From assembly GCF_000364705.1 (NCBI RefSeq), contig NZ_AQOH01000345.1, forward strand, positions 1-64,000: a stretch of DNA of 64,000 bases, read 5' to 3'. Shown here piece after piece: positions 55,485-64,000 of this stretch. Numbering within the stretch: the first letter of the stretch is position 1; every line of letters begins with the position of its first letter. Position numbers and translations under genes: made by a program. The notes under the pieces were generated by a model. That model made no database searches, was not told the origin of the DNA, and was given only the letters and a program-made list of their open reading frames with translations. The DNA is from Pseudomonas fuscovaginae SE-1 (GTDB lineage: Bacteria > Pseudomonadota > Gammaproteobacteria > Pseudomonadales > Pseudomonadaceae).

Positions 55485-57182
55485 TCACTGACCCCAGGAG
55501 TCGCGCAGGGTCACGGTACGGTTGAATACCGGGGCGCCTGGTTTCGAGTCCTTGATATCCGCGCAGAAGTAGCCTTCGCGCTCGAACTGGAAACGGTCTT
55601 CCGGCTGTGCGTTGCCCAACGAGGGTTCGGCACGACAACCAGTGAGGACCTGCAGGGAGTCAGGGTTGATGTTGTCCAGGAAGCTCGCGCCGTCTTCGGC
55701 CTTCTCCGGGTTCGGCGAGCGGAACAGGCGGTCGTACAGGCGCACTTCGCACTCGACGCTGGCGGCCGCCGGCACCCAGTGAATCACGCCCTTGACCTTG
55801 CGACCCTCGGGGTTCTTGCCCAGGGTGTCCGGATCGTAGGAACAGCGCAGCTCGACGATATTGCCGTCGGCGTCCTTGATCGCCTCGTCGGCACGGATCA
55901 CGTAGCTGCCGCGCAGGCGCACCTCACCAGCCGGCTCCAGGCGCTTGTAGCCCTTGGGCGGCGCTTCCATGAAGTCGTCGCGATCGATGTAGATCTCGCG
56001 GGCGAACGGCAACTGGCGCACGCCCATGTCTTCCTTCGGATGGCAGGGCAGCTCGAGGTTCTCGACCTGGCCTTCCGGGTAGTTGGTGATCACCACCTTC
56101 AGCGGACGCAGCACGCACATGGCGCGTGGCGCGCTCTGGTCGAGATCGTCACGGATGCTGAATTCCAGCATGCCGAAATCCACCACGCCATCGGAACGGT
56201 TGGTGCCGACCATCTCGCAGAAGTTGCGGATGGACTTGGGCGTGTAGCCGCGACGACGGAAGCCTGACAGGGTCGACATGCGCGGGTCGTCCCAGCCGTT
56301 GACGTGCTTCTCGTCCACCAGTTGCTTGAGCTTGCGCTTGCTGGTGATGGTGTAGTTCAGGTTCAGCCGCGAGAACTCGTACTGGCGCGGCTTGCACGGC
56401 ACCGACAGGTTGTCCAGGAACCATTCGTACAGCGGACGGTGGCCTTCGAATTCCAGGGTGCAGATCGAATGGGTGATGCCCTCGATGGCATCCGACTGAC
56501 CGTGGGTGAAGTCGTAGTTCGGGTAGATGCACCACTTGTCACCGGTCTGGTGGTGATGGGCATGGCGGATGCGGTAGAGGATCGGGTCACGCAGGTTCAT
56601 GTTCGGCGAGGCCATGTCGATCTTGGCCCGCAATACGCGCTCGCCGTCCTTGAACTCACCGGCCTTCATGCGCGCGAACAGGTCGAGGTTCTCCTCGACG
56701 GAGCGATCGCGGAACGGGCTGTTCCTGCCCGGCTCGGTCAGGCTGCCACGGTACTCCTTGGCCTGCTCGGGGGTCAGGTCGTCGACATAGGCCTTGCCGG
56801 CCTTGATCAGCTCGACCGCCCAGTCGTGCAGTTGATCGAAATACTGCGAGGCGTAGCGCACTTCGCCGGCCCACTCGAAACCCAGCCACTTGACGTCACG
56901 CTCGATGGCGTCGATGTACTCCTGATCTTCCTTGGCCGGGTTGGTGTCGTCGAAACGCAGGTGCGTGACGCCACCGAACTCCTGGGCCAGGCCGAAGTTC
57001 ACGCAGATCGACTTGGCGTGACCGATGTGCAGGTAGCCGTTGGGCTCAGGCGGAAAACGCGTGACGACCTGGGTATGCTTGCCCGAATCCAGGTCGGCCT
57101 GAATGATCGGGCGCAGGAAGTTGACCGGGACAGCCGGGCCGGTCTTGGCGTTCGAAGTAGGGTCGACAGTGGGCTTGCTCAT
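55485..57182 (-). CDS. glnS: Glutaminyl-tRNA synthetase
   Basis: A 565-residue class I synthetase with [21 protein letters not shown] (HIGH), the [12 protein letters not shown] loop and a KMSKS equivalent in [11 protein letters not shown]. The C-terminal anticodon-binding beta-barrels are complete. ATG 57182 has AGGATC before it; a longer upstream frame is intergenic. Presence of glnS is normal for gammaproteobacteria. Confidence 0.97.
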   Translation of the reverse strand: MSKPTVDPTSNAKTGPAVPVNFLRPIIQADLDSGKHTQVVTRFPPEPNGYLHIGHAKSICVNFGLAQEFGGVTHLRFDDTNPAKEDQEYIDAIERDVKWLGFEWAGEVRYASQYFDQLHDWAVELIKAGKAYVDDLTPEQAKEYRGSLTEPGRNSPFRDRSVEENLDLFARMKAGEFKDGERVLRAKIDMASPNMNLRDPILYRIRHAHHHQTGDKWCIYPNYDFTHGQSDAIEGITHSICTLEFEGHRPLYEWFLDNLSVPCKPRQYEFSRLNLNYTITSKRKLKQLVDEKHVNGWDDPRMSTLSGFRRRGYTPKSIRNFCEMVGTNRSDGVVDFGMLEFSIRDDLDQSAPRAMCVLRPLKVVITNYPEGQVENLELPCHPKEDMGVRQLPFAREIYIDRDDFMEAPPKGYKRLEPAGEVRLRGSYVIRADEAIKDADGNIVELRCSYDPDTLGKNPEGRKVKGVIHWVPAAASVECEVRLYDRLFRSPNPEKAEDGASFLDNINPDSLQVLTGCRAEPSLGNAQPEDRFQFEREGYFCADIKDSKPGAPVFNRTVTLRDSWGQ

Positions 57183-57424
57183 AAGATCCTTGGACGTAAC
57201 AAGTGCGGGGCCCGGATAGGCCGGGTCAATCAAAACTCCTATCATAGCCGAACCTGTCAAGCCCCTGACAGGGCCAGCCGGAAAACCGCTGCTTTTAATA
57301 CCAGTGGTATAAAAACCCTCGAAATGCCCGGCAAGCACGTTAAACTCCCCGCCCAGGTTGTGGCGCAGCCCCTTGAAGGGGCCGGCCACGTCCCACGAAT
57401 TTCCTGAACAGAGCGATAGCTACC

Positions 57425-57928
57425 ATGACTCAAGTCAAACTGACCACCAACCACGGCGAGATCGTTCTCGAGCTGAACGCCGAGAAAGCCCCGCTGACCG
57501 TTGCCAACTTCGTTGAATACGTCAAGGCCGGCCATTACAGCAACACCGTGTTCCACCGCGTCATCGGCAACTTCATGATCCAGGGCGGCGGTTTCGAGCC
57601 TGGCATGAAAGAGAAGAAAGACAAGCGCCCAAGCATCCAGAACGAAGCGGACAACGGCCTGTCGAACGACAAGTACACCATCGCCATGGCCCGTACCATG
57701 GAGCCGCATTCGGCGTCCGCGCAGTTCTTCATCAACGTCACCGACAACAGCTTCCTCAACCACAGCGCCAAGACCGTGCAGGGCTGGGGCTACGCGGTAT
57801 TCGGCAAAGTGATCGCCGGTACTGAAGTGGTCGACAGCATCAAGGGCGTTGCCACCACCATGAAGGCAGGCCACCAGGACGTACCGGCAGAAGACGTGAT
57901 CATCGAGAAAGCCGAGATCGTTGAGTGA
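57425..57928 (+). CDS. ppiB: Cytosolic peptidyl-prolyl cis-trans isomerase B (cyclophilin)
   Basis: A 167-residue single-domain cyclophilin ([45 protein letters not shown]). No signal peptide, so cytosolic. Stop overlaps the GTG of lpxH by 4 bases; the two are co-transcribed, divergent from glnS. Confidence 0.97.
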   Translation: MTQVKLTTNHGEIVLELNAEKAPLTVANFVEYVKAGHYSNTVFHRVIGNFMIQGGGFEPGMKEKKDKRPSIQNEADNGLSNDKYTIAMARTMEPHSASAQFFINVTDNSFLNHSAKTVQGWGYAVFGKVIAGTEVVDSIKGVATTMKAGHQDVPAEDVIIEKAEIVE

Positions 57929-58674
57929 TACTGCTGATTTCAGATTTGCATCTGGAAGAGGAGCGCCCGGACATCACCCGGGCGTTTCTGGATTTCCTTG
58001 CCGGACGCGCCCGTTCGGCACAAGCGTTGTACATCCTGGGCGACTTTTTCGAAGCCTGGATCGGCGACGATGCCATGACCCCGTTCCAACGCTCGATCTG
58101 CGCGGCACTGCGTGAGGTCAGCGATGGCGGCACCCCGATTTTCCTGATGCACGGCAATCGCGACTTCCTCCTCGGCAAGGCCTTCTGCAAGGCGGCCGGC
58201 GCCACGCTGCTCAAAGACCCGAGCGTGGTGCGGATGAATGGCGAGCCGGTGCTGCTGATGCACGGCGACAGCCTGTGCACCCGCGACGAGGCCTACATGC
58301 GCCTGCGCCGCTACCTGCGCAACCCCGTCACCCTGTTCATCCTGCGGCATCTGCCGCTGCGCACCCGGCACAGGCTGGCGCGCAAGCTGCGCAGCGAAAG
58401 CCGGGCGCAGACCCGCATGAAAGCCAACGATATCGTTGACGTGACCCCGGAAGAAATCCCGCGGATCATGCTGCAGTATGGCGTGCATACCCTGATCCAT
58501 GGCCATACCCACCGACCGGCGATTCACAAGCTGCAACTGGGCACCCAGGCGGCGAAGCGCATCGTGCTGGGCGACTGGGATCGCCAGGGTTGGGCACTTC
58601 AGGTGGATGAGCAGGGATTCCACCTGGGCGAGTTCGCGTTTCCGCCGCCGCCGGCGTTGCCGCTGCTTCATTGA
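57925..58674 (+). CDS. lpxH: UDP-2,3-diacylglucosamine hydrolase LpxH
   Basis: A 249-residue calcineurin-like phosphoesterase of lipid A synthesis, producing lipid X at the inner membrane surface. The metal motifs are [39 protein letters not shown] and HGHTHRP. It starts with GTG 57925, overlapping the ppiB stop. Confidence 0.95.
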   Translation: MILLISDLHLEEERPDITRAFLDFLAGRARSAQALYILGDFFEAWIGDDAMTPFQRSICAALREVSDGGTPIFLMHGNRDFLLGKAFCKAAGATLLKDPSVVRMNGEPVLLMHGDSLCTRDEAYMRLRRYLRNPVTLFILRHLPLRTRHRLARKLRSESRAQTRMKANDIVDVTPEEIPRIMLQYGVHTLIHGHTHRPAIHKLQLGTQAAKRIVLGDWDRQGWALQVDEQGFHLGEFAFPPPPALPLLH

Positions 58675-58679
58675 AAAGC

Positions 58680-58768
58680 TTCGCGGGCAAGCCCGGCTCC
58701 TACGGTTCAGCGTCGTTTGATGCATGAGTGTAAGACGTGAATCTGTAGGAGCCGGGCTTGCCCGCGAA
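58680..58768. repeat. REP inverted pair (lpxH-emrB gap)
   Basis: Two perfect 24-bp inverted arms, 58680-58703 and 58745-58768, with the same TTCGCGGGCAAGCCC/GGGCTTGCCCGCGAA ends as the pair at 43.5 kb. They lie between convergent genes, six bases after the lpxH stop. Confidence 0.9.
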
Positions 58769-58783
58769 TGGGCCTGACTCGGA

Positions 58784-60313
58784 TCAGTGCCCGGCCGACG
58801 CCGGCCCCGCCTTCGCTGCAAATGGCGGCTTGGCCAGCCACACCAGCAACATCAGCCCCATGAACCCCCACCCGAGCAGCGTAAAGTAGTCCACGGTCGA
58901 CAGCATGTAGGCCTGGCTGCTGAGGATCTGATCCAGCTGGCTGTAGGCCTGGCTGCCCGCCCCACCGAGATTGTTCAGCGCCTCGCGGGTCGCCGGGTCG
59001 AACGCCGTGATGCTTTCACTCAGGTAAGCGTGATGCTGGTCCGCCCGGCGAATCCAGATCCAGGTGGTCAGGGACGCGGCGAAACTGCCACCGAGCGTCC
59101 GCAGGAAGGTCGCCAGGCCCGCACCGTCGGCGATCTGCTGCGGCGGCAGGTCTGACATCAGGATGCTCAAGGTCGGCATGAAGAACAGCGCCACGCCGAT
59201 CCCCATGAACAATTGCACCAGCGCCACGTGCTCGAAATCCACCTCATTGGTGAAACCGGCGCGCATGAAGCAGCTCAGGCCGATCGCCAGGAATGCCAGC
59301 CCGGCCAGCAGACGCAGATCGATCCGATTGGCGTACTTGCCGACGAAAGGCGACATCAGCACCGGCAGGATGCCGATCGGCGCCACCGCCAGCCCCGCCC
59401 AGGTCGCGGTGTAGCCCATCTGGGTCTGCAACCACTGCGGCAGGATCAGGTTGATGCCGAAGAACCCGGCATAACCAAGGATCAATACGATGGTGCCGAT
59501 ACGGAAGTTGCGATAGGCGAACAGGCGCAGGTTGACCACCGGATGCTCGTCGGTCATTTCCCAGATGACGAACACCGACAGGGCGATCGCCGAGATCACC
59601 GCACCGATGATGATGAAGTTCGACTCGAACCAGTCCAGGTCATTGCCCTTGTCGAGGATCACCTGCAGCGCCCCGACGCCGATGATCAGCGTCAACAGCC
59701 CGACATAATCCATCGGCTGGCGACTGATCACCACCGGCCGCGCCTTGAGTTGCTGGCGCACCACGACGGCGGCGAAGATGCCGATCGGCACGTTGATGAA
59801 GAAAATCCACGGCCAACTGTAGCTGTCGGTGATCCAGCCACCGAGGATCGGCCCGGCAATCGGCGCGACCACCGTGACCATCGCCAGCAGCGCCAGGGCC
59901 ATGCCCCTTCGCGCCGGCGGATAGACCGCAATCAACAGCGTCTGGGTCATCGGATAGAGCGGCCCGGCCACCAGACCCTGGAGCACCCGGAAGCCCACCA
60001 GTTCCGGCATCGAGGTGGAAATACCGCAGAGAAACGAGGCCAGCACGAACAGCAGCGTGGCCCAGATGAACAGCTTCACCTCACCGAAACGCCGGCTCAG
60101 CCAGCCGGTCAGCGGCAAGGCGATGGCGTTGCTGACGGCAAAGGAGGTGATGACCCAGGTGCCCTGCTCCGAACTCACCCCCAGATTGCCGGAGATGGTG
60201 GGCAGCGCCACGTTGGCGATGGTGGTATCGAGCACCTGCATGAAGGTCGCCAGCGACAGGCCGATGGTGCTGAGCAACAGGCTGGGCGGAGTAAATGACG
60301 CGTTCGAACTCAT
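58784..60313 (-). CDS. EmrB/QacA-type drug efflux MFS transporter (DHA2, 14 helices)
   Basis: A 509-residue inner-membrane pump. N-terminal LATFMQVLDTTIANVALPTISGNLGVSSEQGTWVITSFAVSNAIALPLTGWLSRRFGEV carries DHA2 motif D1 and A; motif C-like GPILGGWITDSYSWPWIFFINVPIG follows. It is the third partner of a tripartite system with the adaptor and outer-membrane channel encoded just upstream. Confidence 0.93.
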   Translation of the reverse strand: MSSNASFTPPSLLLSTIGLSLATFMQVLDTTIANVALPTISGNLGVSSEQGTWVITSFAVSNAIALPLTGWLSRRFGEVKLFIWATLLFVLASFLCGISTSMPELVGFRVLQGLVAGPLYPMTQTLLIAVYPPARRGMALALLAMVTVVAPIAGPILGGWITDSYSWPWIFFINVPIGIFAAVVVRQQLKARPVVISRQPMDYVGLLTLIIGVGALQVILDKGNDLDWFESNFIIIGAVISAIALSVFVIWEMTDEHPVVNLRLFAYRNFRIGTIVLILGYAGFFGINLILPQWLQTQMGYTATWAGLAVAPIGILPVLMSPFVGKYANRIDLRLLAGLAFLAIGLSCFMRAGFTNEVDFEHVALVQLFMGIGVALFFMPTLSILMSDLPPQQIADGAGLATFLRTLGGSFAASLTTWIWIRRADQHHAYLSESITAFDPATREALNNLGGAGSQAYSQLDQILSSQAYMLSTVDYFTLLGWGFMGLMLLVWLAKPPFAAKAGPASAGH

Positions 60314-60376
60314 CGCGAATCCTTTGGAACGAGGCAGGTGCCGCGACCGCGCGGGTCGCAGCGGGGGATTGGCGAC

Positions 60377-61579
60377 TCAGCGCTGCGCGGTCTTGGTCGC
60401 CGTTGCGCTGTTTTCATGGATCAGGCGATTGATCACCGCATCGGCGTCGGCCAGTTGCTGCTGATAGACGTTGGTGCTGAACGAGGCTTTCTGCGGCGGC
60501 TGCTGCGCCAGCACCGGGCCGCTCTGGTCATGCAGGTCGACCTCGACCTGGGTCGACAACCCGACCCGCAACGGATGCTTGACCAGGTCCTCGGCATTGA
60601 TGTGCACGCGCACCGGCACCCGCTGGACGATCTTGATCCAGTTACCGGTGGCGTTCTGCGCCGGCAACAGGGCGAAGGCGCTACCGGTACCGGCGCCAAG
60701 GCTGTCGATGGTGCCGCTGTATTTCACATCGCTACCGTACAGGTCGGCCTCGATATCCACCGCCTGGCCGATACGCATCTGCCGCAGCTGGGTTTCCTTG
60801 AAGTTGGCATCGATCCATAACTGATCCAGCGGAATCACCGCCATCAACGCGGTACCCGGTTGCACACGCTGGCCGAGCTGCACGGTGCGCTTGGCGACAT
60901 AGCCGGTCACCGGCGCGATCAGCGTGCTCCGGGCATGGGCCAGGTAGGCCTGGCGCAACTGCGCGGCGGCCGCTTTTACATCGGGGTGGTTGGACACCAC
61001 CGTGTCATCGACCAGCGCATTGCTGCTGTTGAGCTGTTGCTCGGCGTTGCTCAGGGCGCTCTGGGCCGACGTCAGGTCATCGCGGGCGTGAGACAGTTCT
61101 TCCTGGGAAATCGCGCCACTGGCGGCGAGATTCTTCCGACGGGTGAAGTTTTCCCGGGCTTTCTGCACCGCCGCCTTCTGCGCCACGACCTGGGCCTTCA
61201 TGCCGTCGACATTGCTGTACAGGCCACGCACCTGGCGCACGGTCTTGGCCAGGTTGGCCTCGGCACTCTGCAGGCCGACTTCGGCGTCACTCGGATCGAA
61301 GTTCACCAGCACCTGCCCCTCATGGACCAGGTCACCGTCATCGGCGCCGATGCTGACCACCGTCCCGGTCACCTGCGGGGTGATTTCCACCACGTTGCCA
61401 TTGACGTAGGCGTCATCGGTGCTTTCGCTCCAGCGACCGTAGAGTTCGTGCCAGCCCCATACCGCCACGCCGCCGAGCACGACGATCAGGGCGAGGATCA
61501 GGAGCATGACCTTGCGCTTGCCGGCATTGGTGGCACCGGCATTGTTTTCAATGGAGTCTGTTTGGGCAGGATTAGCCAT
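60377..61579 (-). CDS. EmrA-type membrane fusion protein
   Basis: A 400-residue HlyD-family adaptor with one N-terminal helix (VMLLILALIVVLGGVAVWGW), a lipoyl/hairpin region (GTVVSIGADDGDLVHEGQVLVNFDPSDAEV, long coiled coil about 95-210) and LIAPVTGYVAKRTVQLGQRVQPGTALMAVIPLDQLWIDANFKETQL. It bridges the MFS pump and the outer-membrane channel. Confidence 0.93.
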   Translation of the reverse strand: MANPAQTDSIENNAGATNAGKRKVMLLILALIVVLGGVAVWGWHELYGRWSESTDDAYVNGNVVEITPQVTGTVVSIGADDGDLVHEGQVLVNFDPSDAEVGLQSAEANLAKTVRQVRGLYSNVDGMKAQVVAQKAAVQKARENFTRRKNLAASGAISQEELSHARDDLTSAQSALSNAEQQLNSSNALVDDTVVSNHPDVKAAAAQLRQAYLAHARSTLIAPVTGYVAKRTVQLGQRVQPGTALMAVIPLDQLWIDANFKETQLRQMRIGQAVDIEADLYGSDVKYSGTIDSLGAGTGSAFALLPAQNATGNWIKIVQRVPVRVHINAEDLVKHPLRVGLSTQVEVDLHDQSGPVLAQQPPQKASFSTNVYQQQLADADAVINRLIHENSATATKTAQR

Positions 61580-61594
61580 GACAAGTACCTTGAA

Positions 61595-63064
61595 TTAGTG
61601 GATCTGTGCGGCCGGGCTCGAAGCGCCCAGGGCAATGTTCTCGGCGTGGAAGCCACCGCCCAGGGCCTGCATCAGTTGAATGGAAAGGTCGATCTGCTGG
61701 GCGTTCAGTTCCGCCAGTTGGCGCTGGGCCTGCAGCAGGGTCTGCTCGATGGTCAGCACGTCCAGGTAGTTGCCGATGCCCGCGCCATAGCGCTGGACCA
61801 CGGTGTCATAGGACTGCTGGGCGATGTCCGCCGCATGCTGCTGAACCTCGATCTGTCGGGCGATTTCGCGCAATTGCTGGATCGTGTCGCTGACATCGCC
61901 CAGCGCCTTGACCAGGCTCTTGTTGTACTGCGCCACCGCCAGGTCGTAGTCGGCGTCCCTGGCATCGAGCCCGGCGCGCAGGCGGCCGCCGTCGAAGATC
62001 GGCAGCGAAATGGTCGGCCCGACATTGAAGAACCGGCTGGCCGAACCGAACAGCGCGTCACCCAGCAGAGACTCGGTGCCGGCCGCGGCACTCAGGTTGA
62101 GGTTCGGATAGAAGCGCGTCTTGCTGGCGGCGATGTCCTTGCTCGCGGCCTCGACCCGCCAGCGCGCGGCCACCAGGTCGGGACGCCGGCCCAGCAACTC
62201 GGCCGGCAGGCTCGACGGCAGCGCGACCACCGCGGGCCGGAGGATTTTCGGCCTGGCCAGTTCATTGCCGCGGTCCGGCCCCTTGCCCAACAGCACCGCC
62301 AGGGCGACCTTGGCACTCTGCAACTTCTTGCGCGCATCGATCACCTGCTCCTCGGAGCTGGCGGCCAGGCTTTCGGTCTGCTGGTACTGGTAGTGGCTGT
62401 CGATCCCGGCACTCAGGCGGCTCTGGCCGAGTTCGAGCATCTGCCGGGTGCGCTTGAGGTCCTCATTGGCCAGGTCATGGAGGATATGCGCCTCGCCCAG
62501 GTTGCTGTAGGCCCGTGCCACGTCGCCGGCCAGGGTCAGGCGTGCGGCCTGCTGGTCGACCTCGGCGGCCCGCGCCTGGCCAAGGGCAGCTTCCCAGGCG
62601 TCACGCTGGCCGCCCCAGAGGTCGAAGCTGTAGTTGAAGTCCAGGCCCAGCTTGCGCACGGTGTCGTAGGCTCCGCCCTGCCCTTTCGGATCCTGGTCAC
62701 GGGGCAGGCGGGAACGGGTCACGCCGGCGCTGGCATCGAGGGTCGGCATGCGCGCGGCATCGGCGGCATAGGCCGCGGCGCTGGCCTGGTGGGTCCGCGC
62801 ACTGGCGACCTGCATGTCCGGGCTGTCACGCAGGGCTTCCTGGATCAAACCGTCGAGCTGCGGATCGCCGAGGCTTTTCCACCAGTCACTTGACGGCCAG
62901 GCCGCCGGTGACAGCTGGACGCCCTTGAGCGATTGTTCGGCCTTGAGATCCTTCGCCTCCAGGCTCACTCCAGATGTCGTCAGCCCTTGATAGCTGGCAC
63001 AGCCCGCCAGGGCCATCGCCAGGAACACCAGACTGAAACCGCTGCGCAAGGTTTTACCGTTCAT
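61595..63064 (-). CDS. Outer-membrane efflux lipoprotein, OprM/NodT type
   Basis: A 489-residue TolC-family channel. The lipobox is ALAGC at residue about 22; two OEP repeats follow (DWWKSLGDPQLDGLIQEAL; NVGPTISLPIFDGGRLRAGLDARDADYDLAVAQYNKSLVKALGDV). ATG 63064 overlaps the upstream marR by 11 bases. It completes the tripartite pump. Confidence 0.93.
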   Translation of the reverse strand: MNGKTLRSGFSLVFLAMALAGCASYQGLTTSGVSLEAKDLKAEQSLKGVQLSPAAWPSSDWWKSLGDPQLDGLIQEALRDSPDMQVASARTHQASAAAYAADAARMPTLDASAGVTRSRLPRDQDPKGQGGAYDTVRKLGLDFNYSFDLWGGQRDAWEAALGQARAAEVDQQAARLTLAGDVARAYSNLGEAHILHDLANEDLKRTRQMLELGQSRLSAGIDSHYQYQQTESLAASSEEQVIDARKKLQSAKVALAVLLGKGPDRGNELARPKILRPAVVALPSSLPAELLGRRPDLVAARWRVEAASKDIAASKTRFYPNLNLSAAAGTESLLGDALFGSASRFFNVGPTISLPIFDGGRLRAGLDARDADYDLAVAQYNKSLVKALGDVSDTIQQLREIARQIEVQQHAADIAQQSYDTVVQRYGAGIGNYLDVLTIEQTLLQAQRQLAELNAQQIDLSIQLMQALGGGFHAENIALGASSPAAQIH

Positions 63065-63536
63065 CTTTTTCACCCAGCCGCAGCTGGGTGATCGAGTCCC
63101 CGGCCGCCAGCAAAATCTTCTTGAGAATGTTTTCCAGGGTTTGCAGCTCATCCCGGCTGATCGCCCCCGCCAACTCGTTCATGGCGTCGGCACCGATCTG
63201 CGGCAGGCGATCCGCCAGGGCCTGGCCCTGTTCGGTCAATACCAGGCGCACCTGGCGCCGGTCGCCCTCCGAACGCTGGCGCACCAGCAGTTCCTTCTGC
63301 TCCAGGCGATCGAGCATTCGGGTCATCGAACCGCTGTCGAGCGACAGGTGGCGGCACAGCTCGGCCGGCGTGTCGACGCCGAACTGGGCCATGATGATCA
63401 GCACCTTGAACTGCGCCGCCGTGATGCCGTACGGCACCATGTGCGTGTCGATGATCCGGTCCTTGAGCAACGCCGCACGCCCCAGGAGCAGGCCGAGATG
63501 GCAGTTGTGAAAATCTTCCGGAAGGAAATGCTTCAT
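63054..63536 (-). CDS. MarR-family repressor of the efflux operon
   Basis: A 160-residue winged-helix regulator (ITAAQFKVLIIMAQFGVDTPAELCRHLSLDSGSMTRMLDRLEQKELLVRQRSEGDRRQVRLVLTEQG). The DRRQVRLxLT wing is characteristic of MarR. First gene of a marR-omf-emrA-emrB operon; two palindromes precede it. Confidence 0.93.
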   Translation of the reverse strand: MKHFLPEDFHNCHLGLLLGRAALLKDRIIDTHMVPYGITAAQFKVLIIMAQFGVDTPAELCRHLSLDSGSMTRMLDRLEQKELLVRQRSEGDRRQVRLVLTEQGQALADRLPQIGADAMNELAGAISRDELQTLENILKKILLAAGDSITQLRLGEKDER

Positions 63537-63551
63537 AGGGTCACCAGAAAG

Positions 63552-63593
63552 CTGCCTAGGCAGAGAGTTGTAGGGATATTACTGCCTAGGCAG
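63552..63593. promoter_or_regulatory. Two perfect CTGCCTAGGCAG palindromes, MarR operators
   Basis: The 12-bp palindrome CTGCCTAGGCAG occurs at 63552-63563 and 63582-63593, 30 bp apart start to start; the distal copy extends to 14 bp (ACTGCCTAGGCAGT). They lie 16 and 46 bp upstream of the marR start and should overlap its promoter, which suggests autorepression of the efflux operon. Confidence 0.75.
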
Positions 63594-63843
63594 TTAATGT
63601 CAAAGAAAATTGTTAGCAAGCTTTACAATAAACCGACGGAAGGAGTGGGTTACCCGCTCATGGAAATAGGCGGCAACCTGCTTAGACGAAAGCGTGCTGA
63701 ACGACGGTCAACAACCGGACTTTTTGCGGTCGGAAGACGAGTGGCAGCAGTCTTACAAAGATAACTCTAGACACACCTTTAAAATCGCTGTCTCATAGAC
63801 GCACAGCCAGGCTTCCTTGACAGACCTGATCAAGGAGTCAAGG

Positions 63844-64000
63844 GTGAAAAGCAGGGATTTGATTGCTGAACTGGAAGCTGCGGGCTGGATGCTGCAACGA
63901 ATAAGAGGCAGCCATCACGTTTTCGTACATGAGAACAGCCCTCACTCGATTCCCGTGCCACATCCCAAAAAGGATCTGCCGCTCGGGACCGTCAGAAGCA
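63844..64000 (+). CDS. hicA: HicA-type toxin (YcfA-like), truncated by window end
   Basis: A GTG at 63844, preceded by AAGGAG, opens a frame that runs off the window after 52 residues: MKSRDLIAELEAAGWMLQRIRGSHHVFVHEN and IPVPHPKKDLPLGTVRS. The G-S-H-H-V-F motif with its catalytic His and the IPVPHPKKDLP strand are the HicA signature. HicA is an mRNA interferase; a hicB antitoxin should follow outside the window. The 307 bp between marR and this gene hold the MarR operators and nothing else I recognise. Confidence 0.85.
   Translation, partial: MKSRDLIAELEAAGWMLQRIRGSHHVFVHENSPHSIPVPHPKKDLPLGTVRS

Noticed and set aside
53748-56267. 839-codon plus-strand frame opposite cysS and glnS
   Set aside because: Begins within folD and runs antisense to two tRNA synthetases; coincidental openness.

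Overview
This 64 kb window is chromosomal DNA of a GC-rich gammaproteobacterium, almost certainly a Pseudomonas of the fluorescens/putida side of the genus. The right half (about 29-58 kb) carries the conserved Pseudomonas order ldcA - dnaQ - rnhA - methyltransferase - gloB - mltD - yej-type ABC operon - ppiD - hupB - lon - clpX - clpP - tig - tRNAs - folD - cysS - glnS - ppiB - lpxH, matching the PA1792-PA1818 region of P. aeruginosa as I remember it. The left half is accessory metabolism and regulation.

Layout. 1-0.7 kb: truncated DapF-family protein. 0.8-1.5 kb: carboxymuconolactone-decarboxylase-fold protein. 1.5-5.3 kb: D-glucarate locus (gudD, MFS permease, divergent GntR/FadR regulator). 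5.3-7.1 kb: HxlR regulator divergent from an MFS exporter, with two 17-bp repeats between them. 7.1-10.1 kb: membrane-anchored SrpA-type catalase and cytochrome b561, divergent from an ECF sigma/anti-sigma pair; two identically spaced promoter-like elements, one per strand, lie between them. 10.1-17.7 kb: IclR regulator plus a polyamine-type ABC importer fused into one operon with three HcnABC/opine-oxidase-like subunits. 17.9-21.3 kb: a ZapE-like ATPase, a leucine-rich-repeat protein kinase and a YebC paralogue. 21.5-23.3 kb: an orphan VgrG-like protein. 23.3-26.3 kb: 2-aminoethylphosphonate degradation (LysR, phnW, phnX). 26.4-29 kb: ChrR-type flavin reductase, a small unknown protein, a LysR regulator and a GNAT acetyltransferase.

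From 29 kb the genes are mostly housekeeping: lysine/ornithine decarboxylase, proofreading and RNase H, glyoxalase II, lytic transglycosylase, a peptide ABC importer with two tandem binding proteins, then protein quality control (PpiD, HU, Lon, ClpXP, trigger factor). Three tRNAs (Arg-UCU, His-GUG, Leu-UAG) and a degenerate tRNA-like element accompany them, followed by folD, cysS, glnS, ppiB and lpxH. The window closes with a MarR-controlled tripartite multidrug efflux operon, whose promoter region holds two perfect 12-bp palindromes, and the start of a HicA toxin gene.

The best candidates for something little described are the twin ECF promoter arrangement with its cysteine-free anti-sigma factor, the LRR-kinase, the importer/oxidase operon of unknown substrate, the orphan VgrG with a novel tail, and the tRNA-like element between hupB and ppiD. 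Three REP inverted pairs punctuate gene boundaries. fabI, which I remember lying between ppiD and the yej-type operon in PAO1, is absent here.
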